Position numbers and translations under genes: made by a program. Of a stretch of DNA of 64,000 bases, positions 1-8,156 are shown piece by piece (within the stretch, counting starts at the first letter, position 1; each line of letters starts with the position of its first letter). The DNA is from Mediterranea massiliensis (GTDB taxonomy: Bacteria > Bacteroidota > Bacteroidia > Bacteroidales > Bacteroidaceae), in the NCBI GenBank assembly GCA_015060695.1, contig SUYA01000002.1:186001-250000 (forward strand), given 5' to 3'. Below the pieces are notes generated by a model. That model ran no database searches. It was given only the letters and a program-made list of their open reading frames with translations, and was not told where the DNA came from.

Positions 1-1070
1 TTGGCATACTTAATCAGTTCAACCATGCGTTCCCGACCAATGTTTCGATCCCAGAAGTTATCTATCAAAGCATACTCATATCCCATAGCGGCGGCCAAAT
101 CAATGTAACGTATCTGATCGTCGTAATTTATACTACCATCTTGCCATAAAATCCAACTCCATGTACCACGCCCCATCTTATAACTATGCTTTGTCTCGTA
201 AAGTGGTTCAACAACGTCCCAAGGTATGGTTGTCTCCACAATAGGATGCAGTGTTTCTCCCACAGTCAAAGTACGCCAAGGAGTAGAACCCGGTAAAGCA
301 AAAGCCGGTTCAGAAGTACCGTTGCCATTATTCTCTTCCTCCATAGGGAAAGCTATAGTATAAAGACCATCTACCGCATCACTCAATCGTGAGCCACAAT
401 AGCGACTATCCACACCGGTCTCGCTAACCAACACCCAACCATTTTCTCCAACCTTAAACAGACAAGGGAAAGTATATCCACGACCATATTGCGAACGTTC
501 ACTCATTGATGCATCCACTTTATACTCTTCTTCATAGCTGGGTTTAGTGCGTTTCCAACCAATCATCGGATCACTTTGAGGTGTCAAAAATGTAGTGGTT
601 TGCTGAGGGAATTGAAAGCCGGTAGCCTCTTGAGCCACGGTTACGCTGGCACGTTCACCTCGTTTCAATATAGTATAACGGAAAGCCACATCGTTATTGC
701 TGACACGGAAAGTAACTAACATCGGATGCTTCTTTTCGTTCAAGAAGGTACATACCAATTCATTGGCTTCATAATGAATCTCAGAAACCTTGATGCGATC
801 TTGTTTGTACTTTTTGTCAATCTTGTTCTGTTTATGCTCTTTCAGTGTCAGTCCCTTAGTAAAGTCACCAATATTGGTTTGCATGCCCAACGGAGAGGCT
901 TCCAACATCTGCTTGCCATTATAGAGTACCGAATAGGTTGCCTTTCCACCGTCAGCACAAGCCACATCTACCTTTAATTTACCATCCGGGCTGCTCACTG
1001 ATACATTTTGTGCAACCACTGGCAGAGTTGCCACTAGAAATAAAAATGCCAGTTTTAATCTGTTTTTCAT
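1..1070 (-). CDS. GH97 family glycoside hydrolase, N-terminal part (runs off the window)
   Basis: The reading frame is open from the ATG at 1070 to the window edge, giving 356 codons with no stop. It begins with a signal peptide (MKNRLKLAFLFLVATLPVVA) and continues as a GH97 N-terminal beta-sandwich (SPDGKLKVDV near residue 28, later ETGVDSRYCGSR), then the start of the catalytic barrel (ALIDNFWDRN near the edge). GH97 enzymes are periplasmic calcium-dependent alpha-glucosidases (SusB type, inverting) or alpha-galactosidases (retaining). The residues that separate the two classes lie beyond the window, so the substrate is open. It starts 32 bp after the GH43 gene and is probably the distal gene of the same transcript. 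The family call is secure from the N-terminal half; specificity is not. Confidence 0.85.
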   Translation of the reverse strand, partial: MKNRLKLAFLFLVATLPVVAQNVSVSSPDGKLKVDVACADGGKATYSVLYNGKQMLEASPLGMQTNIGDFTKGLTLKEHKQNKIDKKYKQDRIKVSEIHYEANELVCTFLNEKKHPMLVTFRVSNNDVAFRYTILKRGERASVTVAQEATGFQFPQQTTTFLTPQSDPMIGWKRTKPSYEEEYKVDASMSERSQYGRGYTFPCLFKVGENGWVLVSETGVDSRYCGSRLSDAVDGLYTIAFPMEEENNGNGTSEPAFALPGSTPWRTLTVGETLHPIVETTIPWDVVEPLYETKHSYKMGRGTWSWILWQDGSINYDDQIRYIDLAAAMGYEYALIDNFWDRNIGRERMVELIKYA

Positions 1071-1102
1071 ATCACTTATTACTAAACACTAATCATTATA
1101 CT

Positions 1103-3046
1103 TCACTTGGTAGGCACTACCGGCTTGATAGTTCCATCAGCATTAAACTCCAACTTATCTATACAAGTTTCACGGTGATAACCTGGACCATCCTCGCGTT
1201 TCAAGAAGTTCTTATTGATGCGATGATACACAATAATCCATTCATCTTCGGTGCCAGGCAGTTTCAATACCGAATTGTGCGCCGGACCATAAATCTCTTT
1301 CGATGGGTCTTGAATCAACACGATGGGTTGTTTAGCCACTTCAATAGGACCCAATGGTGATTTTGAAGTACCATAAGCCACATGATAATTAGGTGAACCC
1401 GTATCATCTACCGACCACATAAAATAGTAGAGGCCATTACGATAAAACACATAGGGTGCTTCACGGTAATTATAGTCCTTCAAAGTTCCCCCCTTAGGTG
1501 TCATTACCGTAATAGTTTTCTTCTTCAACGACACCATATCCTTGTTCAATTCGGCACCGGCCATATAGCCATTACCCCAATAGAAATAAGTCTTTCCCGA
1601 TACAGGATCTTCAAATACGTCACCATCAATTTGTTGACCACGGCCAGTGGGTGATTCTGTAATAATGGGTTCACCATAATCCACAAACGGCCCAACGGGG
1701 TCGTCACTGATAGCTACACCAATCTGCTTACCACCACCTTTTACAGGATTTCCACTATAATAGAAGTAGTATTTATAGCCGTCTTTAGTCTTCTTTTCGA
1801 TAATACAAGGTGCCCAAGCATTGCCATTAGCCCAAGGCACTTGATCAGATTTAAGGTCTAGCATCACATTCTCAAACTTCCAATGTTTCAAGTCATCTGA
1901 AGAATAAACGGTAAAATACCAACCACCCCATCCTCTGTGACCATCACTGGTAGAATAGATGTAATACTTACCAGTTTTTTCTGAATAAAGGATTTCAGGG
2001 TCGGCATGAAATCCAGGCAATACCGGATTGTTAGGCAACTCTCCCAATTCGGCCGGTTTTCCCCACTTTTCTGTAATACGCATCAATTCATCGCGAGTAA
2101 TAGGGATAATAGTACCGTGACGTGGATGGAAATTCATCTTCACTTCACTATCAATCACCTTGAAGTTTTTCAAATCGGTTGTTTCAGTAAACTGATACTT
2201 ACCACGCATATAGACATCATACATCAATATATATTTGTCTTGTCCTATCAGTTTAAAAGTACCCGACCCCTCTACTGCATCAGTAGTCTGTTGCTTATAG
2301 TCAGGATATTCAGTCCACTTTCCCGAAGTCAAACTTTCAGTAGTAGCCAACTTGATACCATTGCCATGTCCTTCTGTTTTATAGAAGAGGTGGAACAATC
2401 CATCCTTGTACACAATATCACCGTCAATACACGATTTTTTGTTCTCTGGAATAAACAAAGGCTTCGGTTCTCCTTCCAAATCGGTAAAGTCTTCATTGGC
2501 ATAAGCATAGTAGATAACGTCAGCTCCACGTCCATATTGCATTGACCAATACACCATATACTTACCGGCTTGTGGGTCATAAACAGTTTGGGGTGCCCAT
2601 ACACGCTTCAAGCGTTCTTGGTTCTTATAGCGTTTCTGCATGTTGATAACCGAGTGTGTCCAATTAACCAAATCGGTTGATTTCAATAACACCATGGCAC
2701 GGTTCGAATCCCAACCATTATCGCTTACCATATCGGTAACTACCATATAAAAAGTCTTGCCATCCTGACAGCGCAAGATATGCGGGTCACGAACGCCCCC
2801 TGTCGAACTGATTACTTTAGAATCCAATACCGGCTTGCCATCGTTCAATGCCCAGTAGCTATATCCGTCCATACTTACAGCATAGCAAACTTGTTCTTGA
2901 CTGATGTGGTTACCTGTAAAATAAGTAAAGAGATAAGCCACATAATCCTTTTCTGTAATTTTTTCAACTTGCGCAAATGAGTTCAAGACACCCAACAACG
3001 CCACTACAAACAGAGCCATACGCCCCCAAAGAGTCTTTTGTTTCAT
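1103..3046 (-). CDS. Tandem-domain GH43 glycoside hydrolase
   Basis: This 647-residue exported protein has a signal peptide ending near LNSFAQ and two five-bladed GH43-type propellers in series. The first spans about residues 30-330 (GGVRDPHIL, then CIDGDIVYKDG). The second, about 340-640, has a typical GH43 layout: FHADPEIL with the presumed catalytic base Asp, IDGDVFEDP, REAPYVFY with the acid Glu, and GPAHNSVL near the end. GH43 enzymes cleave arabinofuranosides, beta-xylosides or beta-galactosides. In this locus, removal of arabinose or galactose side chains is the natural inference. The first propeller departs more from the usual motifs and may be non-catalytic. A terminator and a separate promoter lie just upstream, so it can be transcribed apart from the GH105 gene. 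Confidence 0.87.
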   Translation of the reverse strand: MKQKTLWGRMALFVVALLGVLNSFAQVEKITEKDYVAYLFTYFTGNHISQEQVCYAVSMDGYSYWALNDGKPVLDSKVISSTGGVRDPHILRCQDGKTFYMVVTDMVSDNGWDSNRAMVLLKSTDLVNWTHSVINMQKRYKNQERLKRVWAPQTVYDPQAGKYMVYWSMQYGRGADVIYYAYANEDFTDLEGEPKPLFIPENKKSCIDGDIVYKDGLFHLFYKTEGHGNGIKLATTESLTSGKWTEYPDYKQQTTDAVEGSGTFKLIGQDKYILMYDVYMRGKYQFTETTDLKNFKVIDSEVKMNFHPRHGTIIPITRDELMRITEKWGKPAELGELPNNPVLPGFHADPEILYSEKTGKYYIYSTSDGHRGWGGWYFTVYSSDDLKHWKFENVMLDLKSDQVPWANGNAWAPCIIEKKTKDGYKYYFYYSGNPVKGGGKQIGVAISDDPVGPFVDYGEPIITESPTGRGQQIDGDVFEDPVSGKTYFYWGNGYMAGAELNKDMVSLKKKTITVMTPKGGTLKDYNYREAPYVFYRNGLYYFMWSVDDTGSPNYHVAYGTSKSPLGPIEVAKQPIVLIQDPSKEIYGPAHNSVLKLPGTEDEWIIVYHRINKNFLKREDGPGYHRETCIDKLEFNADGTIKPVVPTK

Positions 3047-3077
3047 TATTATTTATTTATTAAAGCATTAGAGGGTG

Positions 3078-3108
3078 TAAAAATAACACTTTTGCCCATA
3101 TATACAAA
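3078..3108 (-). promoter_or_regulatory. Bacteroidetes promoter for GH43-GH97
   Basis: On the minus strand, TTTG (3105-3108) and TATTTTTA (3078-3085) are separated by 19 bp. This fits the Bacteroidetes TTTG-N19-21-TAnnTTTG promoter with one mismatch in the last base of the -7 box. It lies about 30 bp upstream of the GH43 start and abuts the T-run of the preceding terminator. Confidence 0.5.
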
Positions 3109-3144
3109 AAAAGGCATACATGTTACATAACATATATGCCTTTT
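3109..3144 (-). terminator. Intrinsic terminator after GH105
   Basis: Arms 3109-3125 and 3128-3144 are complementary over 17 bp with one mismatch and a 2-nt gap, including flanking A and T runs. On the minus strand the hairpin is followed by a run of T, as expected for rho-independent termination after the GH105 stop codon. It may be leaky, because the downstream GH43 belongs to the same locus. Confidence 0.75.
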
Positions 3145-3165
3145 GCTTAATATTTTACAAATCTA

Positions 3166-4293
3166 TTATTGAGCTTGCAAGAAACGAACCATTTCGCATG
3201 AAGCCAACAAGAATGCACCAACACCAAAGTTAGAAGTAGAATTAGCATCTACCACTTGACCCGGAATAGCCTTTTCTCCGATGGGTTGTACATAACCTAC
3301 GCGACCATCTTCTTGCAAAGCCACTGTAGAAAGATAGTTCCAAGCCTTCATCACTACAGGTTTATAAGTAGCTACATCCAAGTATCCGTTATTCATACCC
3401 CACAACAAGCCGTAAGTAAAGAATGCAGTACCACTGGTTTCAGGACCCGGTGCATGTTCAGGGTCAAGCATACTGCGTGTCCAATAACCTTCGGGTTGTT
3501 GGCAAGCGGCTACAGCTGCAGCTTGTTTTTTATAATAGTTGATATATTCCTGACGATGCGCATTGTCTTCGGGAAGGTCTTTCAACACCTTAGCAAATGC
3601 AGCCAACACCCAACCGTCGCCACGTGCCCAGAAGTCCTTCTTTCCGTTCACACTCTTATGCTTGGGATATACATACTTGGCATCACGATAGTAAAGACCA
3701 GTTTCTTCATCATACATAATGCTGTTAGCAAACGACCAATATTCATACAACTTATCCAAGTAAAGCGGATTCTTAGTAATATTATACATCTTAGTCATTA
3801 CCGGCATCACCATATAAAGACCGTCAGCCCACCACCAATAGTCGTTTTGCGGAGTACTCATCTGATATTCCATTACCTCACGAGCACGGGCAATCTTTTG
3901 TGAATCGGGTTCCAAATTATATAAATCCGCATAAGTTTGGAAACAGATTTGGTAATCTCCAAACAACACAAATCTATCACTTTCTCCATAGCTATAACGC
4001 CATTCTTCCTTATTGTCCGACTTAGCACCTTTCCACTCATTGTGCTCAGCCCATGCCTTTGAGAAAGCCAAATAATCAGGATTCTTTGTCAAGAAATAAG
4101 CCTCCATGTTACCAGTATGGTAAGCAGCATTATCCCAAAATGCACGTCCGTGCTTAGGGTTGCTTTCCTGCCAATGCTGATTCACTTTGTCAATAATAGA
4201 CAACACATCTTCTACCTTAGGTTGTGGCTCCGAACAAGAGCTGCCTACCATACAACCCACAAAAGCCAAGGCAGCTACAAAAAATTTCTTCAT
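3166..4293 (-). CDS. GH105 unsaturated uronyl hydrolase, lipoprotein
   Basis: This 375-residue (alpha/alpha)6-barrel protein of the GH105/GH88 group (YteR/YesR type) hydrolyses the unsaturated uronic acid left at the non-reducing end by polysaccharide lyases. Recognisable parts are FGDYQ (Asp113), WWWADGLYM (Asp157, in the position of the YteR catalytic Asp) and FWARGDGW. The N-terminus has a lipoprotein signal with Cys20 (VGSSC followed by Ser), so it is probably membrane anchored and periplasmic. The need for a lyase product implies that a lyase acts in the same pathway; the adjacent BNR_4 proteins are the only candidates in view. The length is normal for the family. Confidence 0.9.
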   Translation of the reverse strand: MKKFFVAALAFVGCMVGSSCSEPQPKVEDVLSIIDKVNQHWQESNPKHGRAFWDNAAYHTGNMEAYFLTKNPDYLAFSKAWAEHNEWKGAKSDNKEEWRYSYGESDRFVLFGDYQICFQTYADLYNLEPDSQKIARAREVMEYQMSTPQNDYWWWADGLYMVMPVMTKMYNITKNPLYLDKLYEYWSFANSIMYDEETGLYYRDAKYVYPKHKSVNGKKDFWARGDGWVLAAFAKVLKDLPEDNAHRQEYINYYKKQAAAVAACQQPEGYWTRSMLDPEHAPGPETSGTAFFTYGLLWGMNNGYLDVATYKPVVMKAWNYLSTVALQEDGRVGYVQPIGEKAIPGQVVDANSTSNFGVGAFLLASCEMVRFLQAQ

Positions 4294-4324
4294 GATAAAC
4301 TAATTATTGATTTTAAATTATTAA

Positions 4325-5623
4325 TTATTGATTTACTTCCAAAACATATACCGGTTGTGGCTCTGCTTCCACGGTACGTTCACCGTCTCCTTGTTTAGTC
4401 CGTTGTACAAACAAGTGCAACTGCTTCTTTTGCTTCCATAACTCTGTATCATGAGAAGGTTCCCAAGCATCTACTGGGAAATCGGTCAAGTCAGTCACTA
4501 CCCAATCCCCATGAACCATGTCAGTTGTATGTGCTACCGACACTTTGCTTCCACGTTCCTGGTCACGAAATACATAATAAACTTCACTGCCATCCACCAC
4601 AATTCGAGGACGTGAAATAGGAATCATTTTAGTACCTCCACCTTTCAAAGAGAAAGGAGTAGTACGTTCAGAAACCTGACGATTATGCCATTCCTTGCCA
4701 TCGTGCCAAACCAAACGATATTGGGGTATTTCACTGTCGGCATCTCGCCAATACGAGGCGATATAGGGATGTCCGTTAGCATCGGCACTCATACTGGTCT
4801 GATTTATCAACTCTGAATTTTGCGGAATGGCACATGCCACTTCAGCATTTTCCAAACGGATGGGGAGTTCATACTTTTCGCCATTCGCCTTATACCAAGT
4901 TACACCGTTGTCGGTAGAACGAGCATAGCATAGGTCGTGATTGGTTTCCACCATCCACGTTTCACGCCATACCCACGACAAATGAATGGTTCCCTTCTCA
5001 TCCACATAAAGTTGCCAATAGGCATTACGTTGGTTTTCACCATCAATCAAGATGTCTTGCACCCGTTGCCATTGCTTATCCTTTACCGAATAACGGTTCA
5101 GTACCAAGTTGCCACGTCCTGACGCTCCCGAACGGTAGGCAAACAACAAATCGCCTCCATTCAGCCAATAGAACTCCGGATAAGTCACATTACCCTCATC
5201 TACACCGGTCATCGGTTCTTTTTCGCCCAATTCCAACGAATAAGGTTCTTTGCTACGACAATAATTCAATGGATGTCCATGATGGTCAAATGCCAAATGC
5301 AGATAGCCATCACCATCCAGCATCATACTGATTATATTATGTGCATCTTTCACATTACCTTTGTATTGAGTACGGTTCAACGTCCACTCTTCAGTACCAA
5401 GTTTGCGTTTTCCCAGCATCAAGTAACCGTCAGAATCATAATAACAGATATATTGCTCACCTTTATGGGTTACAATCGAATTATTACGAAACACCGTTGT
5501 ATTCACCGAAGTTTGACTATAACCTTTACCCACTTCTACCAATTTAGGTTGCACAGTCACAGATTGACAAGCATAAAATAGAGGCATAGCCGCTACCAGC
5601 AGGAACGAGAGAATTTTGTTCAT
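4325..5623 (-). CDS. BNR_4 beta-propeller protein, probable PL25/GH145-type carbohydrate enzyme
   Basis: This 432-residue protein has a lipoprotein-type signal (MPLFYAC, Cys19) and the features of the BNR_4 (PF15892) seven-bladed propeller fold. CAZy families of this fold include ulvan lyases (PL24, PL25) and the GH145 rhamnosidase that acts on rhamnose-capped glucuronate of arabinogalactan. His95 (in DAHN) and His115 (in AFDHHGHPLNY) are 20 residues apart, the same spacing I recall for the two active-site histidines of PL25. YRSGASGRG follows near residue 163. The GH105 gene is 31 bp downstream, as expected for a lyase/unsaturated-uronide pair. Lyase versus rhamnosidase cannot be decided from sequence reading alone. 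Confidence 0.75.
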   Translation of the reverse strand: MNKILSFLLVAAMPLFYACQSVTVQPKLVEVGKGYSQTSVNTTVFRNNSIVTHKGEQYICYYDSDGYLMLGKRKLGTEEWTLNRTQYKGNVKDAHNIISMMLDGDGYLHLAFDHHGHPLNYCRSKEPYSLELGEKEPMTGVDEGNVTYPEFYWLNGGDLLFAYRSGASGRGNLVLNRYSVKDKQWQRVQDILIDGENQRNAYWQLYVDEKGTIHLSWVWRETWMVETNHDLCYARSTDNGVTWYKANGEKYELPIRLENAEVACAIPQNSELINQTSMSADANGHPYIASYWRDADSEIPQYRLVWHDGKEWHNRQVSERTTPFSLKGGGTKMIPISRPRIVVDGSEVYYVFRDQERGSKVSVAHTTDMVHGDWVVTDLTDFPVDAWEPSHDTELWKQKKQLHLFVQRTKQGDGERTVEAEPQPVYVLEVNQ

Positions 5624-5635
5624 ACAATTTATTAT

Positions 5636-8152
5636 TTATTTTTCTAAAAGATTAATCTTTTGGTCAATCAACCCGTTGATATAAGTGGTAAGCACACCCT
5701 CCTTATAAACCAGTTTCAAACGGAAACTGTCATACCGCTTCGGTGTGTACCAATGTCCTGCCGTACCACGACGTTCCTTAGCCCATCCATCCGAAGTAGC
5801 CAAACGGTTGGTACTTTGATACACCTTATCCTTATATCGTACTTCCGGTTTCAATGTTTCACCATTCAACCAATAAGACAAGCTGCCCAATTGCAACAGC
5901 TCCCCTTGATAGGTTTCTTTATCGGGAGTCAATGTCACTTCCATAGCAAACTCTTTTTTCGGATTGAACTTAAAGAGTTTGGCATCATACACCATAGGTA
6001 TGTTTTCTTCCGGGAATCCCTCAAAAGTAGAACGGATAGCCGTATTATATCCCAACGGATGCACCTCACTCACAATCCAATCATAGTAATCGCCATGCAT
6101 CCATGCCAAACGTAGCGGAGACTCTTCCGAACCCGGCAACACAAACGGGCGTGCATTATTCTTCACTGAATGACGGGTAACCGGCCATACCGAGGCCACT
6201 TGTCCGTTTTCGTCAATGACATACTTAATGATTTCATACCTGCGTCCATAGCGTCCGTCAACCGGTACCGAGCAATATAAAGTGTTAGTGTTAGCCGGAT
6301 CAATAGCCATACCACCGCTATAGCACTTCTCTAAATGGAGTGTCTGGTGGAAATGACCATCTGCATTAGCAATAAATGTTTTCATCCACTTACTACCATC
6401 CCAACGAACATAATAATAATCGTGCGACGACTTGTCTTCATTAATGCGCGTCATAGCAATTACCGGACGTTCTTGCTTATCAAGTGCAATTTGCCAAACC
6501 CAGTCTCTTTCGGTCGAATTATCCACCACAGCCCAAGGATATTTTTCAATATATTCCGGCTTCTTGTTTACGCCCAACGGACCATCAGCGATGGTAGAAA
6601 GCACATTACCTTTAATGTCTTCCAATTGCTTTGTCTTAATATTTACCACATTCAGATAAAGGAAGTTCGGACTTTCATTATCCGGATGTCCGGTAGTATA
6701 AGTCACATAAATCTTATCCTTACCGTTCGATGCATACTTTGCATAGGGCCGAGCACCTGTCGATTTAACCATTTGGAAAGGTCCCCACTCTACCTTCACA
6801 TTGTCATTTGCATCGGGCAACGAGAGTTGTGCTATCGTTGGATGCCAACCGATACCTCTCCAGCAGAGGTAAATATGTTCCGGATCATCCGAAAGAATAA
6901 ACGGCGAAGGATAAGTAGTATTCTGCTTGGTTTCAATTCTCTTTTCTTCACCCAAGGTAGTGATGTCACCCGGCAAGCGTGAAACACGATAATAGAAGCA
7001 AGGCTCATCTGTATGACGCGAATAGAATACCATAATACGTTCATCGGGAAGCACCAAGAAAGTTGGATTATTATGGTCATCCGGTTGGAAATAAGAGCGT
7101 ATCAACACCTCTTCCTGCTTCTTGGCATTAAAGTCATATTGCATGGCCTTAATGGCACCGTGAATATCTATATACCCCACATAACTCTTATTGATACTTC
7201 CATCTTCATTTTTATAATGCAATGCACGCGGGTCGGCAAACCAACACCAAGCACCTTCATCGGCAATATTGTACACCTGCTGCGGAGCCGGTTGTTGTTC
7301 AGCCTTTTGATATACACGAACATAGTCAATGTAATACTTCATCGGAATTGCCTTATCATCAATCGGTCCCCCGTTTGTACCTCCCAAAGCCAAATTCAGC
7401 AAGATATATTGCGGCTTATGGAACGGATTTATATTCTGTCCCGGTGCTCCATTGATGGTTTTATCCAAAGGAATTTCATTAATCAGTTCATCATCCAAAT
7501 AGAGTTTAATGCTACGTTCATCCCAATCCATTCGCCACACATGGAACCTATCGGCCCAAGTAGGGTCATCTTTGGTAAAATGCACAAAAGGAATCTTGGC
7601 ATCGTCCCAAACCGATTGTCCTCTTCTTTCTCCACCCCAGCAAGCATTGGCCAAGATATGAGGAATACCATTAATGCGGTAATACTCCATCAAGTCAATT
7701 TCGCCACACGATGGCCAAGGCAATCCACGTCCCAAGAACCAGATAGCGGGCCATGAGCCTCCACCGGTAGGAATCTTGGCACGTACCTCAAAACGTCCAT
7801 ACAAAAATTCCTTCTTGGCAGCTGTAGTTACCGATGATGATGTATATTCTATAAACTCGCGTTCCCGACGCCAGTCCTTACTACCCTTCTGATAGAGTGG
7901 ATTCTTTCTATCCACCTCTTTACGAGCCTCTATCACTAAGTTACCTCCGGTACAATAAGCATTGTCCGGTTGATACCATTGTGCCTCATGGTTTCTGGCA
8001 AACCCTCTTTCATAGTTCCATGCCGTAGAATCGAGGCGTCCCTCTTGATTGAATTCATCGCTCCACACCAATTTCCACTCTTGTGCCTGCAACATTCCGC
8101 TACAGAAAAAGAGCGTGCAAAGAGCCGTAATAATCTTATACTGTTTTTTCAT
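5636..8152 (-). CDS. GH16 endo-glycanase fused to a BNR_4 propeller
   Basis: This 838-residue exported protein (signal peptide ending near MLQAQ) has two unrelated catalytic-type modules. Residues 25-283 are a GH16 jelly roll with GEIDLMEYY, where Glu151 is the nucleophile and Glu156 the acid/base, as in laminarinase and beta-galactanase subfamilies. From about residue 293 a BNR_4-type propeller follows, with PDDHNNP (His360) and later HFHQTLHLE. The last 110 residues look like a small lectin-like beta-sandwich. GH16 members in Bacteroides arabinogalactan loci are endo-beta-1,3-galactanases, which would suit this context. The fusion suggests backbone cleavage coupled to action on uronate-containing branches. 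It is separated from the upstream gene by 4 bp, so the two are cotranscribed. Confidence 0.85.
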   Translation of the reverse strand: MKKQYKIITALCTLFFCSGMLQAQEWKLVWSDEFNQEGRLDSTAWNYERGFARNHEAQWYQPDNAYCTGGNLVIEARKEVDRKNPLYQKGSKDWRREREFIEYTSSSVTTAAKKEFLYGRFEVRAKIPTGGGSWPAIWFLGRGLPWPSCGEIDLMEYYRINGIPHILANACWGGERRGQSVWDDAKIPFVHFTKDDPTWADRFHVWRMDWDERSIKLYLDDELINEIPLDKTINGAPGQNINPFHKPQYILLNLALGGTNGGPIDDKAIPMKYYIDYVRVYQKAEQQPAPQQVYNIADEGAWCWFADPRALHYKNEDGSINKSYVGYIDIHGAIKAMQYDFNAKKQEEVLIRSYFQPDDHNNPTFLVLPDERIMVFYSRHTDEPCFYYRVSRLPGDITTLGEEKRIETKQNTTYPSPFILSDDPEHIYLCWRGIGWHPTIAQLSLPDANDNVKVEWGPFQMVKSTGARPYAKYASNGKDKIYVTYTTGHPDNESPNFLYLNVVNIKTKQLEDIKGNVLSTIADGPLGVNKKPEYIEKYPWAVVDNSTERDWVWQIALDKQERPVIAMTRINEDKSSHDYYYVRWDGSKWMKTFIANADGHFHQTLHLEKCYSGGMAIDPANTNTLYCSVPVDGRYGRRYEIIKYVIDENGQVASVWPVTRHSVKNNARPFVLPGSEESPLRLAWMHGDYYDWIVSEVHPLGYNTAIRSTFEGFPEENIPMVYDAKLFKFNPKKEFAMEVTLTPDKETYQGELLQLGSLSYWLNGETLKPEVRYKDKVYQSTNRLATSDGWAKERRGTAGHWYTPKRYDSFRLKLVYKEGVLTTYINGLIDQKINLLEK

Positions 8153-8156
8153 ATAC

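Noticed and set aside
7013..7756. Reading frame of 247 codons on the plus strand
   Set aside because: Antisense shadow of the GH16-BNR_4 gene with Ile/His-rich composition.
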